The notes: generated from the sequence alone by a model not told the origin. 64,000 nt of DNA from Pseudomonas sp. NFACC02 (GCF_900110765.1 NZ_FOEO01000010.1:108432-172431); one strand, 5' to 3'. Shown: positions 9,403 through 19,234, counted from the stretch's first letter. Program-made: numbers and translations.

Positions 9403-9527
9403 TCCGCTCTCGTCACGATGAATGTTCTGACCCGATGGGAGCTGGCCGGTTTTCACCGCCCCATGGAACTAGATCGGCGGCGGGCGTATCAAATCATTTC
9501 AGAACAACCAAAGTCGGAGTGCCCGCC

Positions 9528-9845
9528 ATGCGTCTCAAAATTGCTGTAGCCACGTTAGCTTTGCTTTCCCTGCCGGTCGGTTCAGCAATGGCTGACGGCT
9601 TCTTGCGCGACGTCATCTCGTCCGGCGCAACCACAGGCTCGACCTACCTGACCTTCCGCCACCACAAGCTGATTGTGGCGGCCCAAGATGACGCCGGTAG
9701 CTTCGTCGCCAGTAACGGCGCCATCCGCGGCCCTTACCTGGAGGCAGCCATGGATCAGGTTCGCAAGGACAATCCGGGCCTGAAGGCCTCGGACATGGAC
9801 CTAGCCAACGCGATCCTGGCGAAGAACCTCGTCGCCGAAGAGTAA
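9528..9845 (+). CDS. Secreted DUF2388 protein
   Basis: 105 residues from ATG at 9528. An upstream extension of the same frame (from 9399) is unlikely, because the ATG at 9528 begins a good signal peptide (MRLKIAVATLALLSLPVGSA, cleaved after AMA) with GGAG nearby. The mature part (GFLRDVISSGATTGSTYLTF and GAIRGPYLEAAMDQVR) matches the DUF2388 family, which occurs in several copies in pseudomonads and has no known function. A strong terminator follows at 9861-9890. It occupies the position next to gcvH where gcvP would be expected. Confidence 0.8.
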   Translation: MRLKIAVATLALLSLPVGSAMADGFLRDVISSGATTGSTYLTFRHHKLIVAAQDDAGSFVASNGAIRGPYLEAAMDQVRKDNPGLKASDMDLANAILAKNLVAEE

Positions 9846-9860
9846 TACCGATGCACGACC

Positions 9861-9890
9861 AAAAATGCCGCTCCCAGGAGCGGCATTTTT
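9861..9890. terminator. Bidirectional rho-independent terminator
   Basis: The hairpin AATGCCGCTCC-AGGAGCGGCATT is flanked by A5 on the left and T5 on the right. It therefore can end the DUF2388 transcript on the plus strand and the gcvT-gcvH transcript on the minus strand. Confidence 0.9.
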
Positions 9891-9985
9891 GTCTCGGGAA
9901 AGCCGTAATCCTTACAACCGTTTCGCAACGTCCTCGTCCGAATGCAACCTAGGGACAAGCCACGCTCCAGTCTGGAGTCAGCGGA

Positions 9986-10369
9986 TTACTCGCCGATTGC
10001 GGCCTTGTAGCCGTCCGCATCCAGCAGCTTGGCCAGATCGGCGTCGGCGTTGCTTGGTTTGACCTTGAAAATCCACGACTCGTAAGGCTTGTTGTTCAGC
10101 TCTTCCGGTGCGTCACCCAAGGCTTCGTTGACTTCGACCACTTCACCCGCCACCGGCGAGTAAATGTCGGAAGCGGCCTTTACAGATTCCACGACACCGG
10201 CTGCATCGCCAGCGGCGAACACCTTGCCGACTTCCGGCAGTTCGACGAACACCACATCGCCCAGCGCTTCTTGCGCATGATCGGAGATGCCGACAACGAT
10301 CAGATCAGCCTCTTGCTTCGCCCATTCATGGCTTTCGGCGAAACGCAGTTCGGCGGGAATAGTGCTCAT
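9986..10369 (-). CDS. gcvH: Glycine cleavage system H protein
   Basis: 127 residues, the normal H-protein length. The lipoylated lysine is K64 in [17 protein letters not shown] protein shuttles the aminomethyl group between the P, T and L proteins of glycine cleavage in the cytoplasm. It follows gcvT by 52 bp and is the last gene of that transcript. gcvP is not adjacent; the P protein must be encoded elsewhere. Confidence 0.96.
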   Translation of the reverse strand: MSTIPAELRFAESHEWAKQEADLIVVGISDHAQEALGDVVFVELPEVGKVFAAGDAAGVVESVKAASDIYSPVAGEVVEVNEALGDAPEELNNKPYESWIFKVKPSNADADLAKLLDADGYKAAIGE

Positions 10370-10421
10370 TTTTTATCCTCTCTACATCATCAGGTCAGCG
10401 GAGAAACCCGCCAGGAAGTTG

Positions 10422-11504
10422 TTAAATCAGGGCCTTTCCGTGGCGCACAAATGCCGGCTGGACCACGCGAACGGGGTACCACTTGCCGCGAATTTCCACC
10501 TCGGCACGGTCAGCAGTCGCCATCGGAACACGTGCCAAGGCGATCGACTTGCTTAGCGTAGGAGAGAAACTACCACTGGTGATCTCCCCTTCGCCAACTT
10601 CCGCTATCCGGACGACCTGATGCGCCCGCAGAACGCCTCGTTCTTCGAGCACCAGCCCGACAAGCTTGGAGGCGATACCCCCGGTGCGTTCGGCCTCCAG
10701 AGCAGCACGGCCGATAAAATCCCGGCCTTCTGGCTTCCAGGCCACCGTCCAGCCCATGTTGGAGACCAAAGGCGACACCTGCTCGTCGATTTCCTGACCG
10801 TACAGGTTCATGCCGGCTTCCAGACGCAACGTATCGCGCGCCCCCAGTCCGATCGGCGAAATGCCGGCACCGACCATGTCGTTGAAGAAGCTGCAGGCTT
10901 GATCGGCCGGCAATATGATCTCCAGCCCATCCTCGCCGGTGTAGCCTGTGCGGGCAATGAACCAGTCGCCCTCCTGCTGACCTTCGAACGGTCGCAGGGT
11001 ATGGATAAGTTCAGTGCGGGCCTGGGTCACCAGTTCGGCGATCTTCTGCCGCGCGCGCGGCCCCTGAATGGCCAGCATGGCCAACTCGGAGCGGTGAGTC
11101 ACGTGCACGTCGAAACCGGCAAGATGGTCATTCATCCAGGCCAGATCCTTGGCGCCGGTGGCCGCGTTGACCACCAATCGGTAACCCTGGTCAGTCAGGT
11201 AGACGATCATGTCGTCGACAATCCCGCCATGAGTGTCGAGCATTGCGCTATAGAGCGCTTGCCCGGTGCGCTGCAGTCGGCCGACGTCGTTGGCCAGCAG
11301 GTGTTGCAGCCAGGGTTTGGCCTGACTGCCTGAAACATCGAGGACGTGCATGTGCGACACATCGAAAATCCCACAGTCGCGGCGCACCTGGTGGTGTTCT
11401 TCGACTTGTGAACCGTAGTGCAACGGCATATCCCAACCACCAAAATCGACCAGCTTCGCGCCAAGCGCGAGGTGCAGGTCAAAGAGGGGCGTACGCTGTC
11501 CCAT
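10422..11504 (-). CDS. gcvT: Glycine cleavage system T protein (aminomethyltransferase)
   Basis: 360 residues from ATG at 11504, preceded by GGAAGGAGACACC; an upstream in-frame extension to 11756 has no ribosome site and runs into the ABC permease gene. Recognisable segments are TPLFDLHLALGAKLVDFGGW, GIFDVSHMHVLDVSG and RTGYTGEDGLEI, with the folate-binding Asp region typical of GcvT. It transfers the one-carbon unit from the H protein to tetrahydrofolate. It forms an operon with gcvH. I looked for a glycine riboswitch in the 155-bp leader and saw no clear match. Confidence 0.95.
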   Translation of the reverse strand: MGQRTPLFDLHLALGAKLVDFGGWDMPLHYGSQVEEHHQVRRDCGIFDVSHMHVLDVSGSQAKPWLQHLLANDVGRLQRTGQALYSAMLDTHGGIVDDMIVYLTDQGYRLVVNAATGAKDLAWMNDHLAGFDVHVTHRSELAMLAIQGPRARQKIAELVTQARTELIHTLRPFEGQQEGDWFIARTGYTGEDGLEIILPADQACSFFNDMVGAGISPIGLGARDTLRLEAGMNLYGQEIDEQVSPLVSNMGWTVAWKPEGRDFIGRAALEAERTGGIASKLVGLVLEERGVLRAHQVVRIAEVGEGEITSGSFSPTLSKSIALARVPMATADRAEVEIRGKWYPVRVVQPAFVRHGKALI

Positions 11505-11659
11505 GGGTGTCTCCTTCCGGGCTTGGCGAAGACACGGTCGCTGACAATAACGGCAAATCCCCCATGACTCGGGGTCTGGAACCTTTGCTGGTTTGCGGAA
11601 TTGTCTGACAGACCGTGTCGATTGCGGCGCATTGTAGCCGCAAGGTTGTGACCCCGCAC

Positions 11660-13276
11660 CTAGCCGATCGGTCTGGCCGAACGTCTGATCAAGCCAATCA
11701 CCGGTAGTAAACCGACCATCACCAATGTCAGTGCAGGGAGAGCAGCACGCGCCCACTCGCCTTCACTGGTCATTTCGAAGATGCGTACCGCCAGCGTGTC
11801 CCAGCCAAACGGGCGCATCAGCAAGGTGGCGGGCATTTCCTTGAGCACATCGACGAACACCAGCAAGGCCGCGCTCAACGTACCCGGAATGAGCAGGGGC
11901 AGATAAATCTTGAAAAACAAACGCGGCCCCCCGACCCCGAGGCTGCGCGCCGCCTCGGGCAACGACGGGCGAATTCGAGACAGGCTGTTCTCCAAAGGAC
12001 CGTAAGCCACCGCAATGAAGCGCACCAGATACGCCATCACCAGCGCCGCCAGACTCCCGAGGAGCAATGGCTTTCCCGCACCGCCGAGCCAACTGGACAA
12101 TGGCACGACCAGCTCACGGTCCAGGTAACTGAACGCAAGCATGATCGATACCGCGAGCACCGAACCCGGCAACGCGTAACCGATGTTCGCCACACTCACG
12201 CCTGCACTGATCGCACGGGTCGGCGCCAAACGACGCGCGAACACGAGGATCATCGCCACGCCCACGGTGACCAGCGCGGCGATCCCGCCGAGGTAAAGGG
12301 TGTGCAGGATCAGGCCGGTGTAGCGTTCGTCCAGATCGAAGCGACCCCGCTGCCAGACCCAGACGATCAGTTGCATCAGCGGTACCACGAACGCGCAGGC
12401 AAAGACCAACCCACACCAGGCGCTTGCCGCAGCAGCCGTGACGCCACGCAAGTGATACAAGGCTTTTACACGAGGCCGCTCGTTACTCGCCCGGCTGGCG
12501 CCTCGTGCGCGGCGCTCGCCGTAAAGCAGCAGCATCACCACCAACAGCAGCAGGCTGGCCAGCTGTGCCGCGCTCGACAGGCTGAAAAACCCATACCAGG
12601 TCTTGTAGATCGCCGTGGTGAAGGTGTCGAAGTTGAACACCGACACCGCCCCGAAATCGGCCAGCGTCTCCATCAACGCCAACGCAACACCAGCGCCGAT
12701 GGCGGGCCTTGCCATCGGCAACGCCACGCGCCAGAACGCCTGCCAGGGCGATTGCCCAAGAATCCGCGCCGCCTCCATAAGGCCCTTACCCTGCGCAAGA
12801 AACGCCGTGCGGGCCAACAGGTAGACGTACGGGTAAAACACCAACACGAGGACGACGATTACACCACCCGTGGAGCGGACTCGCGGCAAGCGAACGCCCG
12901 TACCGAACCAGTCACGCATCAGTGTCTGGACGGGGCCTGCAAAATCGAGCAGGCCGACGAAGACGAATGCGAGAACGTAAGCCGGAATGGCAAATGGCAA
13001 CATAAGCGCCCAGTCCAGCCAGCGTCGACCGGGAAACTCGCAAAGCGCGGTGAGCCAGGCAAGGCTAACGCCCAACAGTGTCACGCCCAGCCCGACGCCC
13101 ACCACCAGCGTGAGCGTGTTGCCGAGCAGCCGGAGCATCTGGGTTTCCCATAAATGGGACCAGATCTCATGGTCGATGGTCTGCCAGGAGAACAGCAGCA
13201 CGCTCAGCGGCAGCAACACCAGCGCGGCAATGGTGAAAACCAGGGGATACCAGCGACGCTGGGCGGGATGGGCCAC
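11660..13276 (-). CDS. Ferric-type ABC transporter permease (FbpB/SfuB family)
   Basis: About 538 residues from a GTG at 13276 (a second GTG at 13294 is also possible; the longest frame starts inside a REP element and is rejected). It has roughly twelve membrane segments in two halves, each with a binding-protein-dependent permease EAA-like loop (MEAARILGQSPWQAFWRVAL and LPEAARSLGVGGPRLFFKIY). This internal duplication is typical of FbpB. The partner binding protein lies upstream at 13428-14429. No ATPase gene follows; gcvT is next, 155 bp away. Role in Fe(III) uptake is inferred from family. Confidence 0.85.
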   Translation of the reverse strand: MAHPAQRRWYPLVFTIAALVLLPLSVLLFSWQTIDHEIWSHLWETQMLRLLGNTLTLVVGVGLGVTLLGVSLAWLTALCEFPGRRWLDWALMLPFAIPAYVLAFVFVGLLDFAGPVQTLMRDWFGTGVRLPRVRSTGGVIVVLVLVFYPYVYLLARTAFLAQGKGLMEAARILGQSPWQAFWRVALPMARPAIGAGVALALMETLADFGAVSVFNFDTFTTAIYKTWYGFFSLSSAAQLASLLLLVVMLLLYGERRARGASRASNERPRVKALYHLRGVTAAAASAWCGLVFACAFVVPLMQLIVWVWQRGRFDLDERYTGLILHTLYLGGIAALVTVGVAMILVFARRLAPTRAISAGVSVANIGYALPGSVLAVSIMLAFSYLDRELVVPLSSWLGGAGKPLLLGSLAALVMAYLVRFIAVAYGPLENSLSRIRPSLPEAARSLGVGGPRLFFKIYLPLLIPGTLSAALLVFVDVLKEMPATLLMRPFGWDTLAVRIFEMTSEGEWARAALPALTLVMVGLLPVIGLIRRSARPIG

Positions 13277-13308
13277 GGGGATTCTCGGTGTCACGTGAGT
13301 GCAAATCT

Positions 13309-13408
13309 GTAGGAGTGAGCTTGCTCTGGGCGGCATACCGACGATTACGATGTGTCAGACGACATCTTCTTCGCTGACAGCCCCCATCGCGAGCAAGCTC
13401 ACTCCTAC
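13309..13408. repeat. REP pair (GTAGGAGTGAGCTTGCTC family) inside an ABC operon
   Basis: Arms GTAGGAGTGAGCTTGCTC and GAGCAAGCTCACTCCTAC bracket ~64 nt. It lies in the gap between the binding-protein gene and the permease gene of the ferric transporter. Its arm sequence differs from the main GCGCGCTTGCCC family of the window. Confidence 0.85.
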
Positions 13409-13427
13409 AGCTGAGAGACGCTGTTAA

Positions 13428-14429
13428 TCAATTCCAGCCAGCGCGATCCATCATGCGAATCGCTTCGGCCTGACGTCGTCCGGCCACCTCAACGGGAATG
13501 GTGTCCGCCTTGAAGGCGCCCCAGCTCGCAACTTCTGCCGAAGGTGCAACCTTCGGGTTGGCCGGAAACTCCTGATTGGTGCCGGAAAAAATCGTCTGCG
13601 CCTCCGGCCCGGTCATCCACTCGACCAGCGCTTTGGCCGCCTCGGGGTGGGGTGCGTACCGGGTCAAACCGATACCGGACAAATTGACGTGAACGCCCCG
13701 GTCCGACTGGTTCGGCCAAAAAAGGCGCACGGCCAGATCCGGGTTTTGCTGGTGCAACCGGCCGTAGTAATACGTGTTGACGATACCGACATCGCACTGC
13801 CCGGCATTGATGGCCTCCAGTACCGCAATATCGTCGGAGAAGACATCAGTGGAGAGGTTGTTGACCCAACCTTTGAGGATCTTTTCCGACGCCTCTGGTC
13901 CATGGGTTTCGATCAGCGTGGCGGTCAGCGACTGGTTGTAGACCTTCTTCGCAGTACGCAGACACAGACGCCCTTCCCACTGCTTGTCTGCCAAAGCCTC
14001 GTAAGTGGTCAGCTCCTCGGGTTTAACCCGGTCGGTCGAGTACGCAATGGTCCGGGCGCGCAGGCTAAGGCCGGTCCAGGCGTGAGCAGAGGATCGGTAT
14101 TGCGGCGGGATATTCGCGTCGATCACCGGGGACGTGAACGGTTGCAGGATACCCATCTGCTCCGCTTGCCAGAGGTTACCGGCGTCCACCGTCAGCAGCA
14201 GGTCGGCCGTCGCGTTTTGCCCTTCAGCCTTGATGCGCTGCATCAACGGCGCCTCCTTGTCGGTGATGAACTTCACCTTTACACCGGTCTTGGCGGTGTA
14301 AGCATCGAAAACCGGTTTGATCAATTCGTCGATCCGGGAGGAATACACCACCACTTCATCAGCCGCCTGGGCAGTACTGCCAATGACGGCCAGTGACAGG
14401 GCAGCCAGAAAACGCTTGCTCGCCTGCAT
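13428..14429 (-). CDS. Ferric iron ABC transporter, periplasmic binding protein
   Basis: 333 residues. A signal peptide ([17 protein letters not shown]) precedes mature [10 protein letters not shown], the FbpA-type start. The tyrosine pair used to hold Fe(III) appears as NTYYYGR near residue 218. Extracellular solute-binding family 1. It is the first gene of a pair with the FbpB-type permease, separated by a REP element. A possible Fur site lies ~30 bp before the ATG. The ATPase must be encoded elsewhere. Confidence 0.88.
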   Translation of the reverse strand: MQASKRFLAALSLAVIGSTAQAADEVVVYSSRIDELIKPVFDAYTAKTGVKVKFITDKEAPLMQRIKAEGQNATADLLLTVDAGNLWQAEQMGILQPFTSPVIDANIPPQYRSSAHAWTGLSLRARTIAYSTDRVKPEELTTYEALADKQWEGRLCLRTAKKVYNQSLTATLIETHGPEASEKILKGWVNNLSTDVFSDDIAVLEAINAGQCDVGIVNTYYYGRLHQQNPDLAVRLFWPNQSDRGVHVNLSGIGLTRYAPHPEAAKALVEWMTGPEAQTIFSGTNQEFPANPKVAPSAEVASWGAFKADTIPVEVAGRRQAEAIRMMDRAGWN

Positions 14430-14460
14430 GCTGAGATCTCGCTTGAAAAATGAGGCGAAA

Positions 14461-14475
14461 TGATAGTGAATCGCA
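14461..14475 (-). promoter_or_regulatory. Possible Fur box upstream of ferric binding-protein gene
   Basis: TGATAGTGAATCGCA compares with the 7-1-7 Fur motif TGATAATnATTATCA at 10 of 14 positions. The left half is good and the right half weak. It is 31 bp upstream of the start codon of a Fe(III)-binding protein, which is why it is listed. Confidence 0.35.
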
Positions 14476-14536
14476 TCAACGAAGTCTGAGCTGAGCCGTT
14501 ACGAGATGTTGCGAGAGCATCCTCCCGCGTTCTTCT

Positions 14537-14626
14537 GTAGGAGCGCGCTTGCCCGCGAAGGCGTCGGTACACCCCTCACACCTTTGGCGGCAGAAACTCA
14601 GTCTTCGCGGGCAAGCGCGCTCCTAC
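14537..14626. repeat. REP pair, GCGCGCTTGCCCGCGA family
   Basis: Two near-perfect inverted arms (CGCGGGCAAGCGCGCTCCTAC on the right) around a ~46-nt spacer. Located between the ferric binding-protein promoter and the 3' end of the ubiquinone hydroxylase gene. Confidence 0.85.
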
Positions 14627-14663
14627 AATGGATGCGGTTTCCCCAGCAGACACTTCGGCAAAG

Positions 14664-15884
14664 TCAAATCCGGGCCAACTCCGGCAAATCCCCGGTCAGT
14701 CCCAGCGCCTGGCGCACAAACATCGCCTTGGCTTCGGCGGACTGATCGACAATTTTCAGGCCGGTATTTCGCAACCAGCGCACCGGCAGCGGGTCAGCCT
14801 GGAACAACCGCTCGAAACCTTCCATCGCCGCCATCAGCGCAAGGTTATGCGGCATGCGCCGGCGCTCGTAGCGGCTCAGCACTTTGGGATCGGCCAGACG
14901 CTCGCCGCGCTCGACGGCACTGTGCAGCACCTCGGCCAGCACGGCCGCATCGAGGAAACCCAGATTCACGCCCTGCCCGGCCAACGGGTGAATGGTATGC
15001 GCGGCATCGCCAATGAGCGCCAGACCTTCCGCCACGTAACGCTTGGCATGACGCTGACGCAGGGGCACGCACAATCGCGGATCAGCAGAAATCACCTGGC
15101 CAAGACAGCCTTCGAACGCCTTTTCCAGCTCGCGACAAAACGTCTCGTCTTCCAGCTTCATCAAGCGTTCGGATTCCGCCGGCGTGACGGACCAGACGAT
15201 CGAACACCAGTGTTCACCTTCACGTTCAAGCGGCAGGAAGGCCAATGGGCCGTCATCTGTGAAGCGCTGCCACGCCGTCTTGCGGTGGGATTCTGCCGTG
15301 CGCACGCTGGTGACGATGGCGTGATGCATGTAGTCCCATTCACGCGTCGCAGTACCGGTCATGCGCCGCACCGTGGAATTGGCACCGTCGGCGGCCACCA
15401 CCAGTGGAGCGCGCAGGGTACGACCGTCGGACAGCGTCAGCAGCCAGTCATCACCGGAACGACGCATCTGCTCCAGACGTGCGTTGGCCAGAAGGCCGAT
15501 GTCACCGTCATGCAACCGCTCGATCAGCGCATCCTGAACCACGCGATTTTCAACGATATGGCCGAGCACCAGGGCGTGCACGCTCGACGCCGAGAAATGC
15601 ACCTTGCCGGTCCCACTCCCGTCCCACACATGCATCTCGCTATATGGGCTGACACGGCGGGAAACGATTCCGTCCCAGACATTCAAGCGTTCAAGGACAC
15701 GCTGACTGGCCGCAGACAGTGCGCTGACCCGTGGCTCAAACGGTGCGGTGTGGTCGAACGGCTTGACGCTCATTGGGCTGCCGTCCACCACCAGAATATT
15801 CAGCCCGCTGTTTTGCAACGCCAGCGCCAGCGCGCTGCCCACCATTCCGGCCCCGACAATCAGCAGATCTGCGCGCGTTTCCAT
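14664..15884 (-). CDS. ubiI: FAD-dependent ubiquinone hydroxylase (UbiI/VisC type)
   Basis: 406 residues of the UbiH/UbiF/VisC monooxygenase family. The FAD-binding glycines are at residues 11-16 (GAGMVG), the second motif ADGANS is central, and GDAAHTIHPLAGQGVNLG closes the FAD site. UbiI hydroxylates C5 of the ubiquinone ring precursor. It follows ubiH and pepP in the same direction with a 49-bp gap, as in other gammaproteobacteria. UbiF or a paralogue is possible, but position next to UbiH favours UbiI. Confidence 0.85.
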   Translation of the reverse strand: METRADLLIVGAGMVGSALALALQNSGLNILVVDGSPMSVKPFDHTAPFEPRVSALSAASQRVLERLNVWDGIVSRRVSPYSEMHVWDGSGTGKVHFSASSVHALVLGHIVENRVVQDALIERLHDGDIGLLANARLEQMRRSGDDWLLTLSDGRTLRAPLVVAADGANSTVRRMTGTATREWDYMHHAIVTSVRTAESHRKTAWQRFTDDGPLAFLPLEREGEHWCSIVWSVTPAESERLMKLEDETFCRELEKAFEGCLGQVISADPRLCVPLRQRHAKRYVAEGLALIGDAAHTIHPLAGQGVNLGFLDAAVLAEVLHSAVERGERLADPKVLSRYERRRMPHNLALMAAMEGFERLFQADPLPVRWLRNTGLKIVDQSAEAKAMFVRQALGLTGDLPELARI

Positions 15885-15933
15885 GCTTTAAATCGTTCTC
15901 GCGTGTGGCAGCAGCCACGAATGAAAAGAGGGG

Positions 15934-17121
15934 TTAGACATCGGCCCGTGTTCCAAGCCCCATGGCCTGACGGGCGAACCAGCTTTTGGCCGAGGGCAAC
16001 AGGTCCAGGCCGAGTAAGCCGATGGTGCGGCCGGTGGTGATCACAGGTTGCTGGCTGCCAAACAGGCGGGTGACCTGATCGGAGAAGCCGACCGTGAGTT
16101 TCTGATCAAGGCGCTGCCGATCCCGATACGCTTGCAGCGTCGCCAGATCCCCCGGCATGGCATCGCTGGCGAGCAACGCTTCGGCCAGTGACGCCGCATC
16201 GCGCAGAGACAGGTTGAAGCCCTGCCCGGCGATCGGGTGCAGGCTGTGTGCCGCGTTGCCCAACACGACCAGATGAGCGCGCACTTGCTCCTCGGCTTCG
16301 ACGAGCGACAGCGGATAGGTATGACGCACACCCACCTGCTTCAACGCGCCGAGGCGATAACCGAATACACCTTGCAGCTCGGTCAGGAAACTGCGGTCGT
16401 CCAGCGCCATCAGGCGTTTTATCTCATCGGGCTTGCGCGTCCACACCAGCGCACAGCGATTGTCCGGCAGCGGCAGCAGCGCCATTGGGCCTTCTTCGGT
16501 AAACCGCTCGAACGCCTGACCACAATGGGCCTCACCGGGTGTGATATTGGCAATCAGCGCGCTTTGATCGTAGGGCGTCGTACGCACGCCAATACCCAAC
16601 TGCTCGCGCAGGCTGGAGCGACCGCCATCGGCGAGTACCGCCAGATCGCAGTCGACTTGCGTTTCATCGTTCAAGGTCAGTCGATAACCGTCGGCCAACG
16701 CCTGCAGGTGTTTGACTTCGGCCGGCACGCGCCAGCTGATCACTTCTTTATCCAGCCCTTGCCACAGGCATTGGCCAAGCCAGGCGTTCTCGACGACATA
16801 ACCCAGCGCGGGCACCCCTTCCTCCATCGAGGACAGACGCGCCGCGCCAAAGCGGCCTTTGTCGGACACCTGAATCTGCAGAATAGGTTCGGCACGGCGA
16901 CCGATCTGCTGCCACAACCCCAAACGCTCATAGATTTGCCGCGCGCCGAAGGACAGCGCTGAAGAACGCGCGTCGTAGCTCGGCTGATACGTGTCGCCCG
17001 GTGCAAAAGGCTCGATCAGGACGATCTTCCAGCCGCGCGCTTTGGCGCCGGCCTGCAACGCCAGCGCCAGACTCGCGCCCACCAGACCGCCACCGACAAT
17101 GGCCAGATGGAAACGGCTCAT
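15934..17121 (-). CDS. ubiH: 2-octaprenyl-6-methoxyphenol hydroxylase
   Basis: 395 residues; same flavoprotein family as its neighbour, with GGGLVGASLALAL at the N-terminus, LADGGRSSLREQLG in the middle and GNAAHSLHPIAGQGFNLS toward the C-terminus. UbiH adds the C4 hydroxyl of the ubiquinone ring. Its ATG overlaps the TGA of pepP by four bases (ATGA), indicating translational coupling. The order pepP-ubiH-ubiI is the standard one. Confidence 0.92.
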   Translation of the reverse strand: MSRFHLAIVGGGLVGASLALALQAGAKARGWKIVLIEPFAPGDTYQPSYDARSSALSFGARQIYERLGLWQQIGRRAEPILQIQVSDKGRFGAARLSSMEEGVPALGYVVENAWLGQCLWQGLDKEVISWRVPAEVKHLQALADGYRLTLNDETQVDCDLAVLADGGRSSLREQLGIGVRTTPYDQSALIANITPGEAHCGQAFERFTEEGPMALLPLPDNRCALVWTRKPDEIKRLMALDDRSFLTELQGVFGYRLGALKQVGVRHTYPLSLVEAEEQVRAHLVVLGNAAHSLHPIAGQGFNLSLRDAASLAEALLASDAMPGDLATLQAYRDRQRLDQKLTVGFSDQVTRLFGSQQPVITTGRTIGLLGLDLLPSAKSWFARQAMGLGTRADV

Positions 17122-18452
17122 GCCGCTTCTGCTCGCGCTGCGGCCATCAAGGCCTCGATTTCCGCGACGGATTTAGGCACGCCGCCGGTCAGGATTTCAC
17201 AGCCTTTTTTGGTTACCACGACATCGTCCTCGATTCGTACGCCAATCCCGCGCCATTTCTTCGCGACGTTCTGATTGTCCGGCGAAATATAAATACCGGG
17301 TTCGACCGTCAGCGCCATACCGACCTCCAGCACGCGCCATTCGCCACCCACCTTGTACTCACCGACGTCATGCACATCCATCCCCAGCCAGTGACCGGCG
17401 CGGTGCATATAAAAAGGTTTGTACGCTTCAGCGGCGATCAGTTCATCGACCTCGCCCTGCAACAGGCCCAGCTCCACCAATCCGGTCGTGATCACGCGCA
17501 CCGTCGCCTCATGCGCCTGGTTCCAGTGATTGCCTGGCTTGATGACAGCGAAAGCCGCTTCCTGGGATTTGAGCACCAGTTCGTAGATCGCTTTCTGCTC
17601 GGCGGAAAAGGTGCCGCTGACCGGAAAGGTGCGGGTGATGTCGCTGGCATAACAGTCAATTTCACAACCGGCATCAATCAGCACCAGATCCCCGTCCCTG
17701 AGCACAGCGTCGTTCTCCTGATAGTGCAGGATGCAGGCATTGCGACCCGAGGCGACGATTGAGCCATAGGCGGGCATCTTCGCGCCGCCCTTACGAAACT
17801 CATAATCCAGTTCGGCCTCCAGACTGAACTCATACAGGCCGGCACGACTGGCCTGCATCGCACGAACATGGGCACGCGCTGAAATCTGCGCCGCCTCACG
17901 CATGACTTTCACTTCGGCGGCTGATTTATACAGACGCATGTCATGCAGCAGGTGATCCAGCGCAACAAATTCTTTCGGCGGCTGAGCGCCCAGGTGTGCC
18001 TTGGAGCGGATGACGTTGATCCACTCCATCACATGACGGTCGAATTCGGGATTGCTGCCCATCGACGAATACACACGATCCCGGCCCTCAATGAGGCCGG
18101 GCAAAATGTCGTCGATGTCGGTAATGGGGAAGGCATCGTCGGCGCCGAAATCGCTGATCGCGCCGTCCTGGCCGGCACGCAGCCCATCCCACAGTTCACG
18201 CTCAGGATTGCGCTCGCGGCAGAACAATACGTACTCGCCGTATTCACGGCCCGGGATCAGAACGATGACGGCCTCAGGTTCCGGGAAGCCGCTCAGGTAC
18301 TGAAAATCACTGTCCTGGCGGTACACATGCTCGACATCACGATTTCGAATGGCCACAGCCGCCGCGGGCAGTATGGCGATGCTGTTAGGCTCCATCTGCT
18401 CCATCAAGGCCTTGCGGCGACGGGCGTATTCGGCTTTCGGGATATGGATCAT
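17118..18452 (-). CDS. pepP: Xaa-Pro aminopeptidase P
   Basis: 444 residues from ATG at 18452 (MIHIPKAEYARRRKALMEQM); a 10-codon extension from 18482 is less likely. An N-terminal AMP_N domain is followed by a pita-bread metallopeptidase domain with metal ligands in LIDAGCEIDCYASDITR, HRAGHWLGMDVHD, EPGIY and GVRIEDDV. It removes N-terminal residues that precede proline. A GGAGG lies ~13 bases before the start. It is coupled to ubiH by an ATGA overlap. Confidence 0.95.
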   Translation of the reverse strand: MIHIPKAEYARRRKALMEQMEPNSIAILPAAAVAIRNRDVEHVYRQDSDFQYLSGFPEPEAVIVLIPGREYGEYVLFCRERNPERELWDGLRAGQDGAISDFGADDAFPITDIDDILPGLIEGRDRVYSSMGSNPEFDRHVMEWINVIRSKAHLGAQPPKEFVALDHLLHDMRLYKSAAEVKVMREAAQISARAHVRAMQASRAGLYEFSLEAELDYEFRKGGAKMPAYGSIVASGRNACILHYQENDAVLRDGDLVLIDAGCEIDCYASDITRTFPVSGTFSAEQKAIYELVLKSQEAAFAVIKPGNHWNQAHEATVRVITTGLVELGLLQGEVDELIAAEAYKPFYMHRAGHWLGMDVHDVGEYKVGGEWRVLEVGMALTVEPGIYISPDNQNVAKKWRGIGVRIEDDVVVTKKGCEILTGGVPKSVAEIEALMAAARAEAA

Positions 18453-18533
18453 GGGCAACTGCGGTCCTCCGGATGAGCGCACCGATCATTGACGCGCGCG
18501 GGCGACAACGACCGGGTCGGCGACAATGAGCAA

Positions 18534-19085
18534 TCAATGCAAAGAAGGTTTCGCTTCAGGTTCCGCTTTGCTGTTGAACTCGGTGAACAGGAGCAGCGGC
18601 GCGACGCGCAGGTATTCCATGACTTCCATGTAGTCGCTCTCACCGTCTTCGGACTCTTCCAGCGTGTCCTGAATCTGCGCGATGGCCGCCAGATCCTGCA
18701 ACACGTCCCTGGCGTCCTCACTCAACGACTGACCGCCCACACGGGCGAAGCCGTTGAGGAAACCCTGACACCACTGGCCCATCGCCGTGGTCCGGGCAGT
18801 CAGCGACTCGTCGTCACCGGGCAACAGCAGCACGACCGTCATGTCGTCGCCGGTCAGTTCATTTTTCACCATTTCCTGCAAACCGATCAGCGCTTGGCGC
18901 ACGTTGGCTTCAGGATCGGTTTCCAGCAACATCTTCGCATCGTCAATCCAGTCAACGGCGTCAAAACCTGCGCCTGCGCAACTGCGGCCGAGCAACAGCC
19001 CGTGCAGTTCTGCAGGAGAAACCGGGTGGCCACTGCTGCTGAGCAGGGCGGCGAATGCGTTATACGGGGAATTCTGATTAGGCAT
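18534..19085 (-). CDS. ygfB: YgfB/YecA family protein (UPF0149)
   Basis: 183 residues from ATG at 19085; the frame can begin two codons earlier with TTG. The sequence [20 protein letters not shown] and [17 protein letters not shown] are typical of the family, which is all-helical. It lies upstream of pepP in the same direction, as in many gammaproteobacteria, and divergent from the ZapB-like/ZapA genes. Its P. aeruginosa homologue has been tied to regulation of ampDh3 and beta-lactam response (from memory); the mechanism cannot be seen here. Confidence 0.9.
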   Translation of the reverse strand: MPNQNSPYNAFAALLSSSGHPVSPAELHGLLLGRSCAGAGFDAVDWIDDAKMLLETDPEANVRQALIGLQEMVKNELTGDDMTVVLLLPGDDESLTARTTAMGQWCQGFLNGFARVGGQSLSEDARDVLQDLAAIAQIQDTLEESEDGESDYMEVMEYLRVAPLLLFTEFNSKAEPEAKPSLH

Positions 19086-19234
19086 GGGCAACTAGGCGCC
19101 AAGCGGCGCAATGTCTAGAATGAAGGCCTTGTATCCTAGCACCGGCAGACGCGCCCAAGCTATCAGGCGATATTCAAGGCGAATCCAGACGCCAGTTCCT
19201 GCACCACTCATCTGAAAGTAATCAGTGGAAAACA

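Noticed and set aside
11505..11659. Glycine riboswitch in the gcvT leader
   Set aside because: I looked for the conserved glycine aptamer segments and did not find them; an Infernal search with the glycine model would settle it.
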